Origin: Sphingobacterium arenae
GTDB taxonomy: Bacteria > Bacteroidota > Bacteroidia > Sphingobacteriales > Sphingobacteriaceae
Assembly (NCBI RefSeq): GCF_014692505.1
Contig: NZ_JACNYK010000002.1
Span: 930,001-994,000 of the forward strand
DNA: 64,000 nt
Direction: 5' to 3'
Made by a program: the position numbers and the translations under genes. The notes under the pieces were generated by a model. It was given only the letters and a program-made list of their open reading frames with translations, ran no database searches and had not been told where the DNA came from. Shown here piece after piece: positions 1 to 7,176 of the stretch (the first letter of the stretch is position 1; the number at the start of each line of letters is the position of its first letter).

Positions 1-65
1 TCTTTCCAAAAAATCCATGATCATAGATGTTCTTTAAAGATCCAAAAAAATTTAATCGTTAAAAA

Positions 66-99
66 AAAGTCTGCCCTGCATTGTTCGAGGGCAGACTTT
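66..99 (-). terminator. strong intrinsic terminator of the small left-edge unit
   Basis: A perfect 12-bp stem (66-77 with 88-99, AAAGTCTGCCCT) closes a 10-base loop. Read on the minus strand it runs into a T-rich tract opposite the A run at 58-68. It starts 10 bases after the stop codon of the 47-codon ORF at 110-253, which supports that ORF being transcribed as its own unit. Confidence 0.8.
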
Positions 100-109
100 C
101 TATTCAAGT

Positions 110-253
110 TTAGAATGTTCTGAAAAAACATTTCGGCTCTTTCCTAGATGAAGCTTCAAAATCCCAAAATGCAACCATCGTAGGCAGCGCCACTTGTGCG
201 CGACGTCCAGTAAGCCCTTGTACTTTACGTAACCATACTTTTAAATTCTTCAT
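110..253 (-). CDS. small basic peptide of 47 residues, function unknown
   Basis: I do not recognise this short ORF. The product starts MKNLKVWLRKVQGLTGRRAQ, a basic, potentially amphipathic helix. It continues with a hydrophobic VALPTMVAFWDFE stretch and ends in a Cys/Phe-rich tail. There is no classical signal peptide. The ATG follows an A-rich segment (GAAAAAC), usual for translation starts in this phylum. Evidence that it is real is contextual: a candidate promoter at 632-659, a long structured leader and a strong terminator 10 bases after the stop. It could be a secreted or modified peptide precursor, a leader peptide or a regulatory peptide. It could also be a chance ORF inside a non-coding RNA. 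No maturation or export gene lies in the window on this side, and what lies left of position 1 is unknown. Confidence 0.45.
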   Translation of the reverse strand: MKNLKVWLRKVQGLTGRRAQVALPTMVAFWDFEASSRKEPKCFFRTF

Positions 254-631
254 GTTTTTCAAATTAAGTATTAATTGTTAAATTTTCATGTTGTGATCAG
301 TTCCCATGCCACCTACCTCCGTCCGGATCGGAGTTCCATGAAATCCAGCAAAAAATTAAGTAAATATTTTGAAGTTACAGCAAGAAAGGGATAATGTAGA
401 TCGCATTCGTGACGAAAGTATAAAAGAAAGTTACAGACTAACTTATACCTCAAAAAGGGCATTTCGTCACGGACATCGTTCCGATTTATCCTCGAGCTAA
501 AGTCAATTCATCCCCAAAAGCCAAAACTGGTATCTACACAGCAAGATGCAATTCAAGTATTTTGATCCTCAAAAACACTCCGGTTATCCCTGAAAATAGA
601 CTTTCTACAGTTTTTTTTGGCAGCAAAAATG
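254..631 (-). promoter_or_regulatory. long, structured 5' leader upstream of the 47-codon ORF
   Basis: This stretch carries no large gene. Two hairpins stand out. One pairs 409-417 with 462-470 (GTGACGAAA and its complement, 9 bp) and is extended inside by 418-423 with 443-448. The other is CTCCG/CGGAG (317-321 with 329-333) around the palindromic TCCGGA. On the minus strand the RNA also contains tiny ORFs of 8 codons (450-476, MSVTKCPF), 49 codons (313-462, Phe/Leu-rich) and 9 codons (278-307). An approximate repeat CATGG(G)AACT flanks the second hairpin. Together this could be a regulatory leader or a non-coding RNA. It fits no riboswitch class I can recall. Confidence 0.4.
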
Positions 632-659
632 CAAATATACAACTTGGCGTCACCATCAA
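632..659 (-). promoter_or_regulatory. candidate Bacteroidota promoter for the small left-edge unit
   Basis: On the minus strand TTG (657-659), 17 bases, then TATATTTG (632-639) fits the phylum consensus TTG-N17-23-TAnnTTTG. Transcription would start near 625 and run through the leader and the 47-codon ORF to the terminator at 66-99. Confidence 0.5.
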
Positions 660-760
660 GGGAAAAATCATTCGTATGTTTCTGATGCCGAAATAAATAA
701 GGACTGAATTATGACCAGGAAGGCATCTTAAGAAACATCACAGGAGGAGAAAAACAGTCT

Positions 761-787
761 AGGTGTTGCTGCGGGCGCGGCACACCT
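761..787 (-). terminator. possible weak terminator after metA
   Basis: AGGTGT (761-766) pairs with ACACCT (782-787) around a GC-rich loop, and on the minus strand a GTTTTT run follows about 3 bases later. It lies about 40 bases past the metA stop. The short stem makes this tentative. The rest of 660-828 shows no gene. Confidence 0.35.
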
Positions 788-828
788 AACTGCTCCTTTT
801 ATTCGGATATACTGCTTGACGATATAAA

Positions 829-1773
829 TTATCCTTGCAACTTAATTTCTCCCAAATTTGGAACGTCTTTTAAATCATACGGCGTCGCTTGATATACATA
901 ATAATTTAGCCAATTATTGAACAATAAGTTCGCATGGCTGGTCCACCGCACCAACGGGGGATTATCCGGATTATTATCTACATAATAATCTAATGGCATA
1001 TCGATCTGCAACCCTTTTTCCAAATCCCTTTTATACTCCTCATCCAACGTAAGCGGTGCATATTCAGAATGCCCTGTAAAATAGAACTCGCGTCCTCCTC
1101 TTGATGAGAGAATAGCAAGCCCCGCATCTCCTGACTCAGACAAAATAGAAATTTCATTCTTATCTGTTACCGATGTTTTCAAGATCGTCGTATGTCGACT
1201 GTGCGGAATAAAAAATTCGTCATCAAAACCTCTGAACAATGGATGGCGTTTCTCCGTTGTCGTATGCTTGAACACGCCAAATAATTTTTCCTCCAAAGGT
1301 GATTTTTCCACGTTATAGAAATGATAAAGCGCTGCTTGAGAAGCCCAACAGATATATAAAGTAGAAGTAACGTGCGTTCTCGCCCAATCAAATATACTTC
1401 TAATCTCCTCCCAATAGGATACGGCTTCAAAATCCATCATCTCAACAGGTGCTCCCGTGATGATCATTCCATCGTAGAAGTCAGCTCGCACTTCATTGAA
1501 TCCTTTGTAAAACATCTCCAAATGCTCCTCGGGTGTATTTTTTGACGTATGGGTATCCAAACGCACAAATTCTATCTCCACTTGTAACGGACTATTGGAC
1601 AATAGCCTTATGAAATCAGTTTCCGTTGTTATCTTCAGCGGCATCAGGTTAAGAATAAGAACACGTAAAGGGCGAATGTCCTGTGCAGCCGCTCTTAAAT
1701 CGCTCATCACAAATATATTCTCTTTCTCCAGAAGTTGAATAGCTGGAAGATTATCTGGTATCTTGACTGGCAT
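829..1773 (-). CDS. metA: homoserine O-acetyltransferase (MetA family)
   Basis: This enzyme acylates the hydroxyl of L-homoserine, the first committed step of methionine synthesis, in the cytoplasm. The 314-residue protein aligns without gaps to family numbering: Cys142 (ICWAS) is the acyl-enzyme nucleophile, and His235 and Glu237 (GHSEY) complete the active site. Residue 111 is Glu (GAPVE). In this family Glu111 goes with acetyl-CoA and Gly111, as in E. coli, with succinyl-CoA, so I infer an acetyltransferase despite the gene's traditional annotation as a succinyltransferase. It is monocistronic here. A TATTTTTG -7 box lies 38 bases upstream. No SAM riboswitch is visible in the short leader. 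Confidence 0.93.
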   Translation of the reverse strand: MPVKIPDNLPAIQLLEKENIFVMSDLRAAAQDIRPLRVLILNLMPLKITTETDFIRLLSNSPLQVEIEFVRLDTHTSKNTPEEHLEMFYKGFNEVRADFYDGMIITGAPVEMMDFEAVSYWEEIRSIFDWARTHVTSTLYICWASQAALYHFYNVEKSPLEEKLFGVFKHTTTEKRHPLFRGFDDEFFIPHSRHTTILKTSVTDKNEISILSESGDAGLAILSSRGGREFYFTGHSEYAPLTLDEEYKRDLEKGLQIDMPLDYYVDNNPDNPPLVRWTSHANLLFNNWLNYYVYQATPYDLKDVPNLGEIKLQG

Positions 1774-2202
1774 ACTATTTCCCTCGCTTAAGTTGATCTA
1801 AAAACTGATTGCAAAAATATAAAGAATTAACCGGAAGAAAAAACATCCATTCGTAAAACGCCTCGCGAACTAATCGGAAAATTACCCGTCCGCATACGCA
1901 CACTTGCTGTTCATATCCGAACTACAGGCAAAAGGCTTTAAAAAACACAAATAGTTTATAATGAAACATTTCATTTTTTGGCAATGTAGTTGGAAAGCAC
2001 AGAACAGAAGCTATGAACAATAAAAAGATAATGACAATCGGTAAAATAATTCACCGAATATTACAACGGTTTTACCGAGAAATATCAAATGCTGGTCTAA
2101 TTGGGGTTCTGTATTATAAAGCACGAGAATATCTTTGAGTCATCAAAACAGTTAAAAAGACGAAAGATTAAAAAAATATTAACAACATTAAAACTTAATA
2201 CA
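1774..2202. other. divergent intergenic region metA / NTF2-like gene
   Basis: This gap has no coding signal. It holds the metA promoter (1812-1819), a near-perfect palindrome AATGAAA-CA-TTTCATT (1960-1975) followed by T's, and an 8-bp inverted repeat CGGTAAAA/TTTTACCG (2039-2046 with 2070-2077). The palindrome could be an operator or a weak terminator. An open frame continues from 2101 into the gene starting at 2203, but I place the start at 2203 because of the signal peptide. Confidence 0.5.
1812..1819 (-). promoter_or_regulatory. metA -7 box
   Basis: Minus-strand TATTTTTG matches TAnnTTTG. No clear -33 TTG is visible upstream. The predicted mRNA leader is only about 35 bases, too short for a known SAM riboswitch. 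Confidence 0.4.
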
Positions 2203-2628
2203 ATGAAAACGACAATCACAACCATCGCAACGGCCTTTATCATGATGACATCACTCAGTTCGTTTGCGGCTAACAAAATTAACCCGCTGAAAGATCTTAA
2301 TTCGATGCGTATCATCGCTACCTATCTAGAGGCAGCTACAGCCGGCAGCATCGAATTCAATAAGTTTCTTTTTTCGGAAGACTTCGAATACCGAAATACA
2401 GCTAACAATGTGTGCTACAATAAAAAGATATATACTAACTTTTTGAAAGCTAACAAAGGTTTAAAATTCAACTGTGAAACGACCTATGAGATGCTGGATG
2501 AAAGTGGCAAAGCATGTGTCGCTAAAGCCACCATGAAATTTGACAACTTCACTCGTGTAGATTATATTACGCTAAACCACAGTCAAGAGGGCTGGAAAGT
2601 AAGTAAAGTGGTAACGACTTACCCATAG
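2203..2628 (+). CDS. secreted NTF2-like (SnoaL/lumazine-binding-like) protein
   Basis: The 141-residue product begins with a signal peptide (MKTTITTIATAF... ending near SSFAA). The mature part has the pattern of small NTF2-fold proteins common in Sphingobacteriaceae: a helical N-terminus (YLEAATAGS), then FSEDFEYRN and later strands ending in GWKVSKVVTTYP. These proteins are usually annotated as putative lumazine-binding or NTF2-family proteins, with no established activity. The start at 2203 was chosen over an in-frame upstream ATG (2101) because it places the signal peptide at the N-terminus. It sits alone between metA and dnaB, converging on dnaB, and shares a terminator with it. Confidence 0.7.
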   Translation: MKTTITTIATAFIMMTSLSSFAANKINPLKDLNSMRIIATYLEAATAGSIEFNKFLFSEDFEYRNTANNVCYNKKIYTNFLKANKGLKFNCETTYEMLDESGKACVAKATMKFDNFTRVDYITLNHSQEGWKVSKVVTTYP

Positions 2629-2661
2629 AATCGGGGTATTTGTTTCCATGTTTCGTTTAGA

Positions 2662-2684
2662 AAAGCCTACGAAATGTAGGCTTT
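2662..2684. terminator. bidirectional terminator between the NTF2-like gene and dnaB
   Basis: The 9-bp stem AAAGCCTAC/GTAGGCTTT (2662-2670 with 2676-2684) has a 5-base loop, T's on the plus side and A's on the minus side. It sits between two converging stop codons. Confidence 0.8.
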
Positions 2685-2692
2685 TTTTCACC

Positions 2693-4276
2693 CTAAAATG
2701 GTGCATCGTCAGGCATATCGTTCATCCGCGAAGGCATCGTAATACCCCCACCGCCGAAACCTCCCGCGCCACCAAACGCGTCAGACGGCCCGATTGCCGA
2801 GAAATTATCACCACCTCCTCCAAAAGAATCGGCACCGCCGAAATCCTCTTCCAAATCCACGAACTTCACGTACTTACCGATGAAGCGCAGTGGTACAATA
2901 CCTGTTTCACCATTCCGGTGTTTCGCAATAATAACCTCACCTACACCGGCCGTAGGACGTCCTTCTTCATCTTCGGTGAGTCCATAATATTCTGGCCGAT
3001 AAAGAAACAATACCATATCGGCATCCTGCTCAATAGAACCCGACTCCCGCAAATCTGACAACATCGGACGCTTACTGTTTCCAGGCCGGGATTCTACGGC
3101 ACGGCTTAACTGGGAAAGTGCTAATACCGGAATATTCAATTCCTTGGCAACGGATTTCAACGCACGTGAAATGCTACCAATTTCCTGTTCTCGGTTACCA
3201 CCACCTTTTCCTTCACTTTTTCCATGCATTAATTGTAGGTAATCCACAATGACCATTTGAATATCATGCTGTGCTTTCAAACGGCGACATTTCGCTCTGA
3301 ATTCAAAAACATTGAGCGCAGGTGTGTCATCAATGATAAGGGGTGCTTCTGTTAGTCTTCCGATTCGCGAATGCAATTGCTGCCATTCATGGTCAGCTAA
3401 ATTTCCTTTTTTAAGTTTTTCCTGTTCGATTTCCGTTTCACCGGCTATCAAGCGATTAACTAATTGCACGGATGACATTTCCAATGAGAATACCGCAACC
3501 GGCCGTTGATGGTCTACCGCTGCATTTCGTGCGACCGATAATACAAAAGCGGTTTTCCCCATCGCAGGACGTGCAGCAATAATAACCAGGTCAGAAGGCT
3601 GCCAACCAGACGTCATGCGGTCTAACGCAGTTAGTCCTGAAGGAATGCCGGTTAATCCGTCCGTACGGTCACGAAGCGCTTCCAAATTGGTGATTGCTTC
3701 CCGCATAATATCATCCATCTTTCGCGAATCACGGCGCAAGTTATTTTGTGCGATATCAAATAGTGATTTCTCAGCATGGTCTAATAAGTCAAATATATCC
3801 GTCGTTTCGTCGTAAGAATTATTTATAATTTCGGTCGATACTTTAATAAGCTCCCGCTGAATGTATTTTTGGGAAATAATGCGGGCGTGGTATTCAATAT
3901 TCGCGGCAGAAACAACCCTGTCCGTCAATTGTGTAATATAGTATGCCCCTCCCACCATTTCCAGTGCGCCCATTTTCCTCAACTCGGCTGTCACGGTTAA
4001 CAGGTCAATGGGTGAAGTCTGCTGAAACAAGTTAAAAATGGCCTCGTATATTTTTTGATGTGCTTCCTTATAGAACGAATCTGGCTTAAGGATATCGATG
4101 ACCTCACTAAGAGCGTTCTTCTCGAGCATCAGCGCTCCTAACACAGCTTCCTCTAAATCCAATGCCTGCGGAGGCAACTTGCCCAATCCACTGACTAAAT
4201 TATTAAGGCTAGCCCGTTTCTTAGCAAAGTTCGTTCTGCCCCCCGCATTGTTCGAAAATTCATTCTCTATTGCCAT
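2693..4276 (-). CDS. dnaB: replicative DNA helicase DnaB with an SSB-like C-terminal tip
   Basis: This is the ring helicase of the replication fork, 5'-3', loaded by DnaC-like or DciA-type factors. Residues about 35-140 form the N-terminal DnaB domain, then comes a linker, then the RecA-like core. Walker A is at 235-242 (ARPAMGKT, Lys241), Walker B is VDYLQLM, and the core ends with the arginine-containing RPEYYG and KHRNGETG motifs. After the core (about 475 onward) is a roughly 50-residue Gly/Phe/Asp-rich tail that looks disordered and ends NDMPDDAPF. That tip strongly resembles the SSB C-terminal peptide (DDDIPF), which is unusual for a helicase (see findings). The gene is monocistronic, and the ATG at 4276 is unambiguous. 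Confidence 0.96.
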   Translation of the reverse strand: MAIENEFSNNAGGRTNFAKKRASLNNLVSGLGKLPPQALDLEEAVLGALMLEKNALSEVIDILKPDSFYKEAHQKIYEAIFNLFQQTSPIDLLTVTAELRKMGALEMVGGAYYITQLTDRVVSAANIEYHARIISQKYIQRELIKVSTEIINNSYDETTDIFDLLDHAEKSLFDIAQNNLRRDSRKMDDIMREAITNLEALRDRTDGLTGIPSGLTALDRMTSGWQPSDLVIIAARPAMGKTAFVLSVARNAAVDHQRPVAVFSLEMSSVQLVNRLIAGETEIEQEKLKKGNLADHEWQQLHSRIGRLTEAPLIIDDTPALNVFEFRAKCRRLKAQHDIQMVIVDYLQLMHGKSEGKGGGNREQEIGSISRALKSVAKELNIPVLALSQLSRAVESRPGNSKRPMLSDLRESGSIEQDADMVLFLYRPEYYGLTEDEEGRPTAGVGEVIIAKHRNGETGIVPLRFIGKYVKFVDLEEDFGGADSFGGGGDNFSAIGPSDAFGGAGGFGGGGITMPSRMNDMPDDAPF

Positions 4277-4736
4277 TCCAAAAAAATCCTCTGTTTATTG
4301 TTAGTGCTGATTTGTAACGAATAACAAAAATATAAAAAATAAACAGGAAGAATCCAACTATTTGTACACACCTCAATATACTGCAAAAAAAGACCGGTTA
4401 TAACTCCCTTGCGGATACGGGCTTTCATGCCTACATTTTCCACACCTACTGTTAATAACGTGTAAGCGCTTTAAAAAGTCTCTTTAAAATCAGGGTATTA
4501 TAGAAATGTTAATAACTAATAGCAATGTTAAAAAACCAACACCTGCGGTGTATCTTAAAGCAAAAATAGGTATATCGACAGCATTCATATTCAGTACCAA
4601 ACAGTTATACAAAGAAATCATCGCTCTGCGAAAAGCACAGTATTCAACAACACATCTACTCTATACTTCTTTCGGAACGGCTTCAGTTCATATTCGGACG
4701 CGCTTCGCCCGTTTACCGAGAATTTACCGAGTAACT

Positions 4737-4775
4737 ACCGGGGATTTACCGGAGATATCACGGTAAATCCCCGGT
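4737..4775. repeat. perfect 15-bp inverted repeat
   Basis: ACCGGGGATTTACCG (4737-4751) and its exact complement (4761-4775) flank a 9-base loop. Outside it CGCCCG-TTTACCG near 4707-4719 pairs with CGGTAACCGGGCG (4794-4806) with one mismatch, giving a cruciform-capable element of about 100 bases. TTTACCGAG also occurs twice on its left flank. No T tract follows, so a terminator role is less likely than a protein-binding or mobile-repeat origin. Confidence 0.75.
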
Positions 4776-4803
4776 AAATCCTCGTAAAAAGTACGGTAAC
4801 CGG

Positions 4804-4847
4804 GCGAACAAGGTGCGAATAAGGTGCGAATAAGGTGCGAATAAGGT
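4804..4847 (+). repeat. four tandem 11-bp repeats (GCGAAyAAGGT)
   Basis: Units lie at 4804-4814, 4815-4825, 4826-4836 and 4837-4847. The first differs by one base (C for T) and the rest are identical. A partial AAGGT follows. The 11-bp period places every copy on the same face of the helix, as in iterons or regulator arrays. Slippage copy-number change is also possible. Confidence 0.85.
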
Positions 4848-4923
4848 ATAAAAAAAGGTACTAACTCCATTCGCAAAAAAAGAGATTTATCCACTATTTT
4901 TATGCAAAAGAACAGATAGAACG

Positions 4924-4931
4924 TATCTTTG
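4924..4931 (+). promoter_or_regulatory. menG -7 box, almost touching the start codon
   Basis: TATCTTTG matches TAnnTTTG and ends four bases before the menG ATG, so the transcript should start at or within a few bases of the start codon. Confidence 0.55.
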
Positions 4932-4935
4932 CTTT

Positions 4936-5676
4936 ATGGCAAATGACACCCGCACGATAAAACCTTACAAAGCGCAGGAAGGTGGAAAGAAAGAACAAGT
5001 AGCGAATATGTTTAACAACATATCCGAAACTTACGATATATTGAATCGGATGATGACCATGGGTATAGATACCATTTGGCGTAAAAAGGCGATTCGATCC
5101 TTGCGTAGCATCAATCCACAATTTATCTTGGATGTAGCGACGGGTACGGGTGATTTTGCTCTGGAATCCATTCGAATATTAAATCCTCAAAAAATCATAG
5201 GGGTGGATATTTCAGCAGGTATGCTGGATATAGCTCGTAAAAAAATCGAGAAAAAGGGATTGGGAAATCAATTTGAGGTTCAACTTGGCGACTCGGAGAG
5301 GCTTCAATTTGACGATAATACATTTGACGCCGTTACCGTTGCTTTCGGTGTTCGAAACTTTGAAAACCTTGAGCAAGGACTTGCTGATATTCGTCGTGTA
5401 TTAAAACCAGGCGGTAAAGCTGTCATCCTGGAATTATCTAACCCCACTGCCTTTCCTATAAAACAATTGTACCATTTTCATTTTCATAAGTTGACACCCG
5501 CATTGGGAAAGCTCATATCTAAAGATTCAAGTGCCTACTCTTATCTTCCCGAATCTGTGGCAAATTTTCCGGATGGGAAACGATTTGCCACCATTACACA
5601 GAAGGTAGGTTTTAAGGAAACCAGGGTAAGGCCGCAAACGTTTGGATTTTGCACCATTTACGAATGTACAAAATAA
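4936..5676 (+). CDS. menG: demethylmenaquinone methyltransferase (UbiE/MenG)
   Basis: This enzyme methylates demethylmenaquinone with SAM, the last step of menaquinone synthesis, at the cytoplasmic face of the membrane. The 246-residue protein shows the class I methyltransferase SAM loop (VATGTGDFALE, about 73-83), the acidic loop GVDISAGMLD, and the UbiE signature VAFGVRNFENL followed by LKPGG. The start fits the family, whose N-terminus reads KPY..QEG.KKEQVA. The -7 box ends four bases before the ATG, suggesting a leaderless or nearly leaderless mRNA. yqeY follows on the same strand after 52 bases. Menaquinone fits the type II NADH dehydrogenase encoded at 39.8 kb. Confidence 0.93.
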   Translation: MANDTRTIKPYKAQEGGKKEQVANMFNNISETYDILNRMMTMGIDTIWRKKAIRSLRSINPQFILDVATGTGDFALESIRILNPQKIIGVDISAGMLDIARKKIEKKGLGNQFEVQLGDSERLQFDDNTFDAVTVAFGVRNFENLEQGLADIRRVLKPGGKAVILELSNPTAFPIKQLYHFHFHKLTPALGKLISKDSSAYSYLPESVANFPDGKRFATITQKVGFKETRVRPQTFGFCTIYECTK

Positions 5677-5728
5677 TAATTTTCAGTAATACGAAGGCGT
5701 CAAACCCTCGATCTATAATTCACACAAC

Positions 5729-6178
5729 ATGTCATTAGAACAAAAAATAAACCAGGATATCAAAGTATCCATGATAGCAAAAGATAACGTTAAACTACGT
5801 GGTCTACGCGCTATAAAAGCTGCCATACTATTAGCAAAAACCGAAAAGATTCAAGTAGAAGAACTCAGCGAAGACACGGAGATCAAAGTATTGCAAAAAC
5901 TAGCAAAACAACGCAAGGAATCAGGGGATATCTATAAAAATCAAAATCGGGACGACTTGTACCAAATTGAGATGGAAGAATTACAGGTCATAGAGGAATA
6001 TCTACCCAAGCAATTAGACCGGTCTGCGGTTGAGCAGGTTATAAAAGATATTATAACAGAGGTAGGTGCGACATCCGTCAAAGAAATGGGGAAAGTAATG
6101 GCCGCTGCAAACCAAAAACTTGCCGGACAAGCTGATGGGAAAACCATATCAGAAGTGGTTAAATCACAGTTAAGTTAG
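5729..6178 (+). CDS. YqeY/GatB-domain protein
   Basis: The 149-residue protein matches the YqeY family along its whole length: an N-terminal helical bundle (SLEQKINQDIKVSMIAKD), the EEYLPKQL motif near the middle and the C-terminal GKVMAAANQKLAGQADG segment shared with the tail domain of GatB/GatE. The family is linked to tRNA-dependent amidotransferases by this shared fold, but its own function is not settled. It is probably co-transcribed with menG and ends in a strong terminator. Confidence 0.88.
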   Translation: MSLEQKINQDIKVSMIAKDNVKLRGLRAIKAAILLAKTEKIQVEELSEDTEIKVLQKLAKQRKESGDIYKNQNRDDLYQIEMEELQVIEEYLPKQLDRSAVEQVIKDIITEVGATSVKEMGKVMAAANQKLAGQADGKTISEVVKSQLS

Positions 6179-6183
6179 TGAAA

Positions 6184-6222
6184 AAAGAGCAAGGGTACGG
6201 ATTTACTTTACCCTTGCTCTTT
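6184..6222. terminator. bidirectional terminator overlapping the glsB 3' end
   Basis: A perfect 14-bp stem AAAGAGCAAGGGTA (6184-6197 with 6209-6222) has an 11-base loop. The right arm lies inside the last codons and stop of the minus-strand gene, so one hairpin serves both converging genes. Confidence 0.85.
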
Positions 6223-7173
6223 CAACCTTGATCCATCTTTTTTATCACGCTCGTAGGTAATCATGTGTCGTTCTTTTTTAGCCGGATAGACATCCGCTAA
6301 CGTAATCATGATACCCGTTTCTTCTACCTCTCCAAACTCATCGTTCAATGCTGTGCCAAACGTACGCATCGTCGGTGACAAATTCATATAAGTATTAATA
6401 AGTGGTGGAATATTTTCACCTAACTCCCTAACTTTTGTGTTGAGTAATTTATATCCTTCTTTATAAGTTAGGTTATCAAACATGCCTATAAAAGAGGTAA
6501 TATCTGTTTTATATTTTAAATTAAGGTGTTCAAAGGGAACAACTAATTGATCTTTATCCGGAAAATAATGCTCCATAAAATAGATCAACAAATCACGTGC
6601 GGTTTCATTATAGTGTGGATACATAGTGACTTTCCCGAACAGATACTTGACGTCGGGATTAATAACGACCAACGCTCCTAACCCGTCCCAGAGATTATCT
6701 AAAGAAAATAATCCTTTTCGATTATCTATCGACGGTTGAAACCGCGGCTGTACCCATGAACGGCCAAGTTCTAATGTATAAGGTAGAAATTCCTTTTTAA
6801 ATTTATCGGAAAAATGGAAGTAATGTGCCGTAGAGAGATGAAGATCTCCATTTTTATCTACAGCATCTAAACACTTGATAACTCGGTATCCAGCTATAAT
6901 TTCCTCCTCCTCAGGGTTCCACGCAATAAGCTGGTCGTAGTTAAATTCACTTGTATCATTTTCGTCAATATCCAAGGGCAGCCCTGTTCCGCCTCCAGCT
7001 CCTCGAAAGGTAACTTCCCGCAGACGACCAATTTCACGCATAATGTGGGGAGCTGTATGATAGTTGATTAAATAAACCTCATTATTTCCATTATTGGTAT
7101 AACGGACAAAAGCATCTGGTGTCAATTCCGCTTTGATTAATGCTCTATCTACCGGTGGTATAATCTCCTGCAT
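6208..7173 (-). CDS. glsB: GNAT-type N-acyltransferase, probable glycine-lipid synthase GlsB
   Basis: The 321-residue protein belongs to the OlsB/hemolysin-like acyltransferase group (Acetyltransf_5). Visible features are LREVTFRGAGGG (51-62), YDQLIAWNPEEEEIIAGYR, and a long C-terminal part with LGRSWVQPRFQ. In Bacteroides thetaiotaomicron the adjacent N-acyltransferase GlsB and O-acyltransferase GlsA make glycine lipids: GlsB attaches a 3-hydroxy fatty acid to glycine. Gene order, the 3-base spacing and the pairing with a PlsC-like gene match that operon, so I infer the same role. A related OlsB-type enzyme acting on ornithine is the main alternative. The product acts at the inner membrane surface. 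Confidence 0.78.
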   Translation of the reverse strand: MQEIIPPVDRALIKAELTPDAFVRYTNNGNNEVYLINYHTAPHIMREIGRLREVTFRGAGGGTGLPLDIDENDTSEFNYDQLIAWNPEEEEIIAGYRVIKCLDAVDKNGDLHLSTAHYFHFSDKFKKEFLPYTLELGRSWVQPRFQPSIDNRKGLFSLDNLWDGLGALVVINPDVKYLFGKVTMYPHYNETARDLLIYFMEHYFPDKDQLVVPFEHLNLKYKTDITSFIGMFDNLTYKEGYKLLNTKVRELGENIPPLINTYMNLSPTMRTFGTALNDEFGEVEETGIMITLADVYPAKKERHMITYERDKKDGSRLKEQG

Positions 7174-7176
7174 ATA

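Larger units (their letters stand above)
4277..4935. other. 659-base repeat-rich intergenic region between dnaB and menG
   Basis: I find no convincing gene here. The left half is AT-rich and holds TTTTCCACA (4436-4444). The right half holds a large imperfect palindrome (about 4706-4806) with a perfect 15-bp core, four 11-bp tandem repeats (4804-4847), an A-rich stretch and TTATCCACT (4887-4895). Both 9-mers are one base off the DnaA-box consensus TTATCCACA. The promoter of menG closes the region. An 86-codon frame at 4506-4766 ends inside the palindrome and was rejected. Confidence 0.7.

Noticed and set aside
1774..1812. SAM riboswitch in front of metA
   Set aside because: The predicted leader is only about 35 bases and shows none of the conserved SAM-II or SAM-I core positions.
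2648..3058. 136-codon frame on the plus strand
   Set aside because: It is antisense to the dnaB 3' end, starts at the terminator hairpin, and its product is a mirror of Gly-rich coding.
4506..4766. 86-codon frame in the dnaB-menG gap
   Set aside because: It ends inside the large palindrome, and the product looks like translated repeat sequence with no recognisable domain. No promoter or start signal supports it.
4804..4847. CRISPR-like array
   Set aside because: The 11-bp units are contiguous with no spacers, and no cas gene is in the window.
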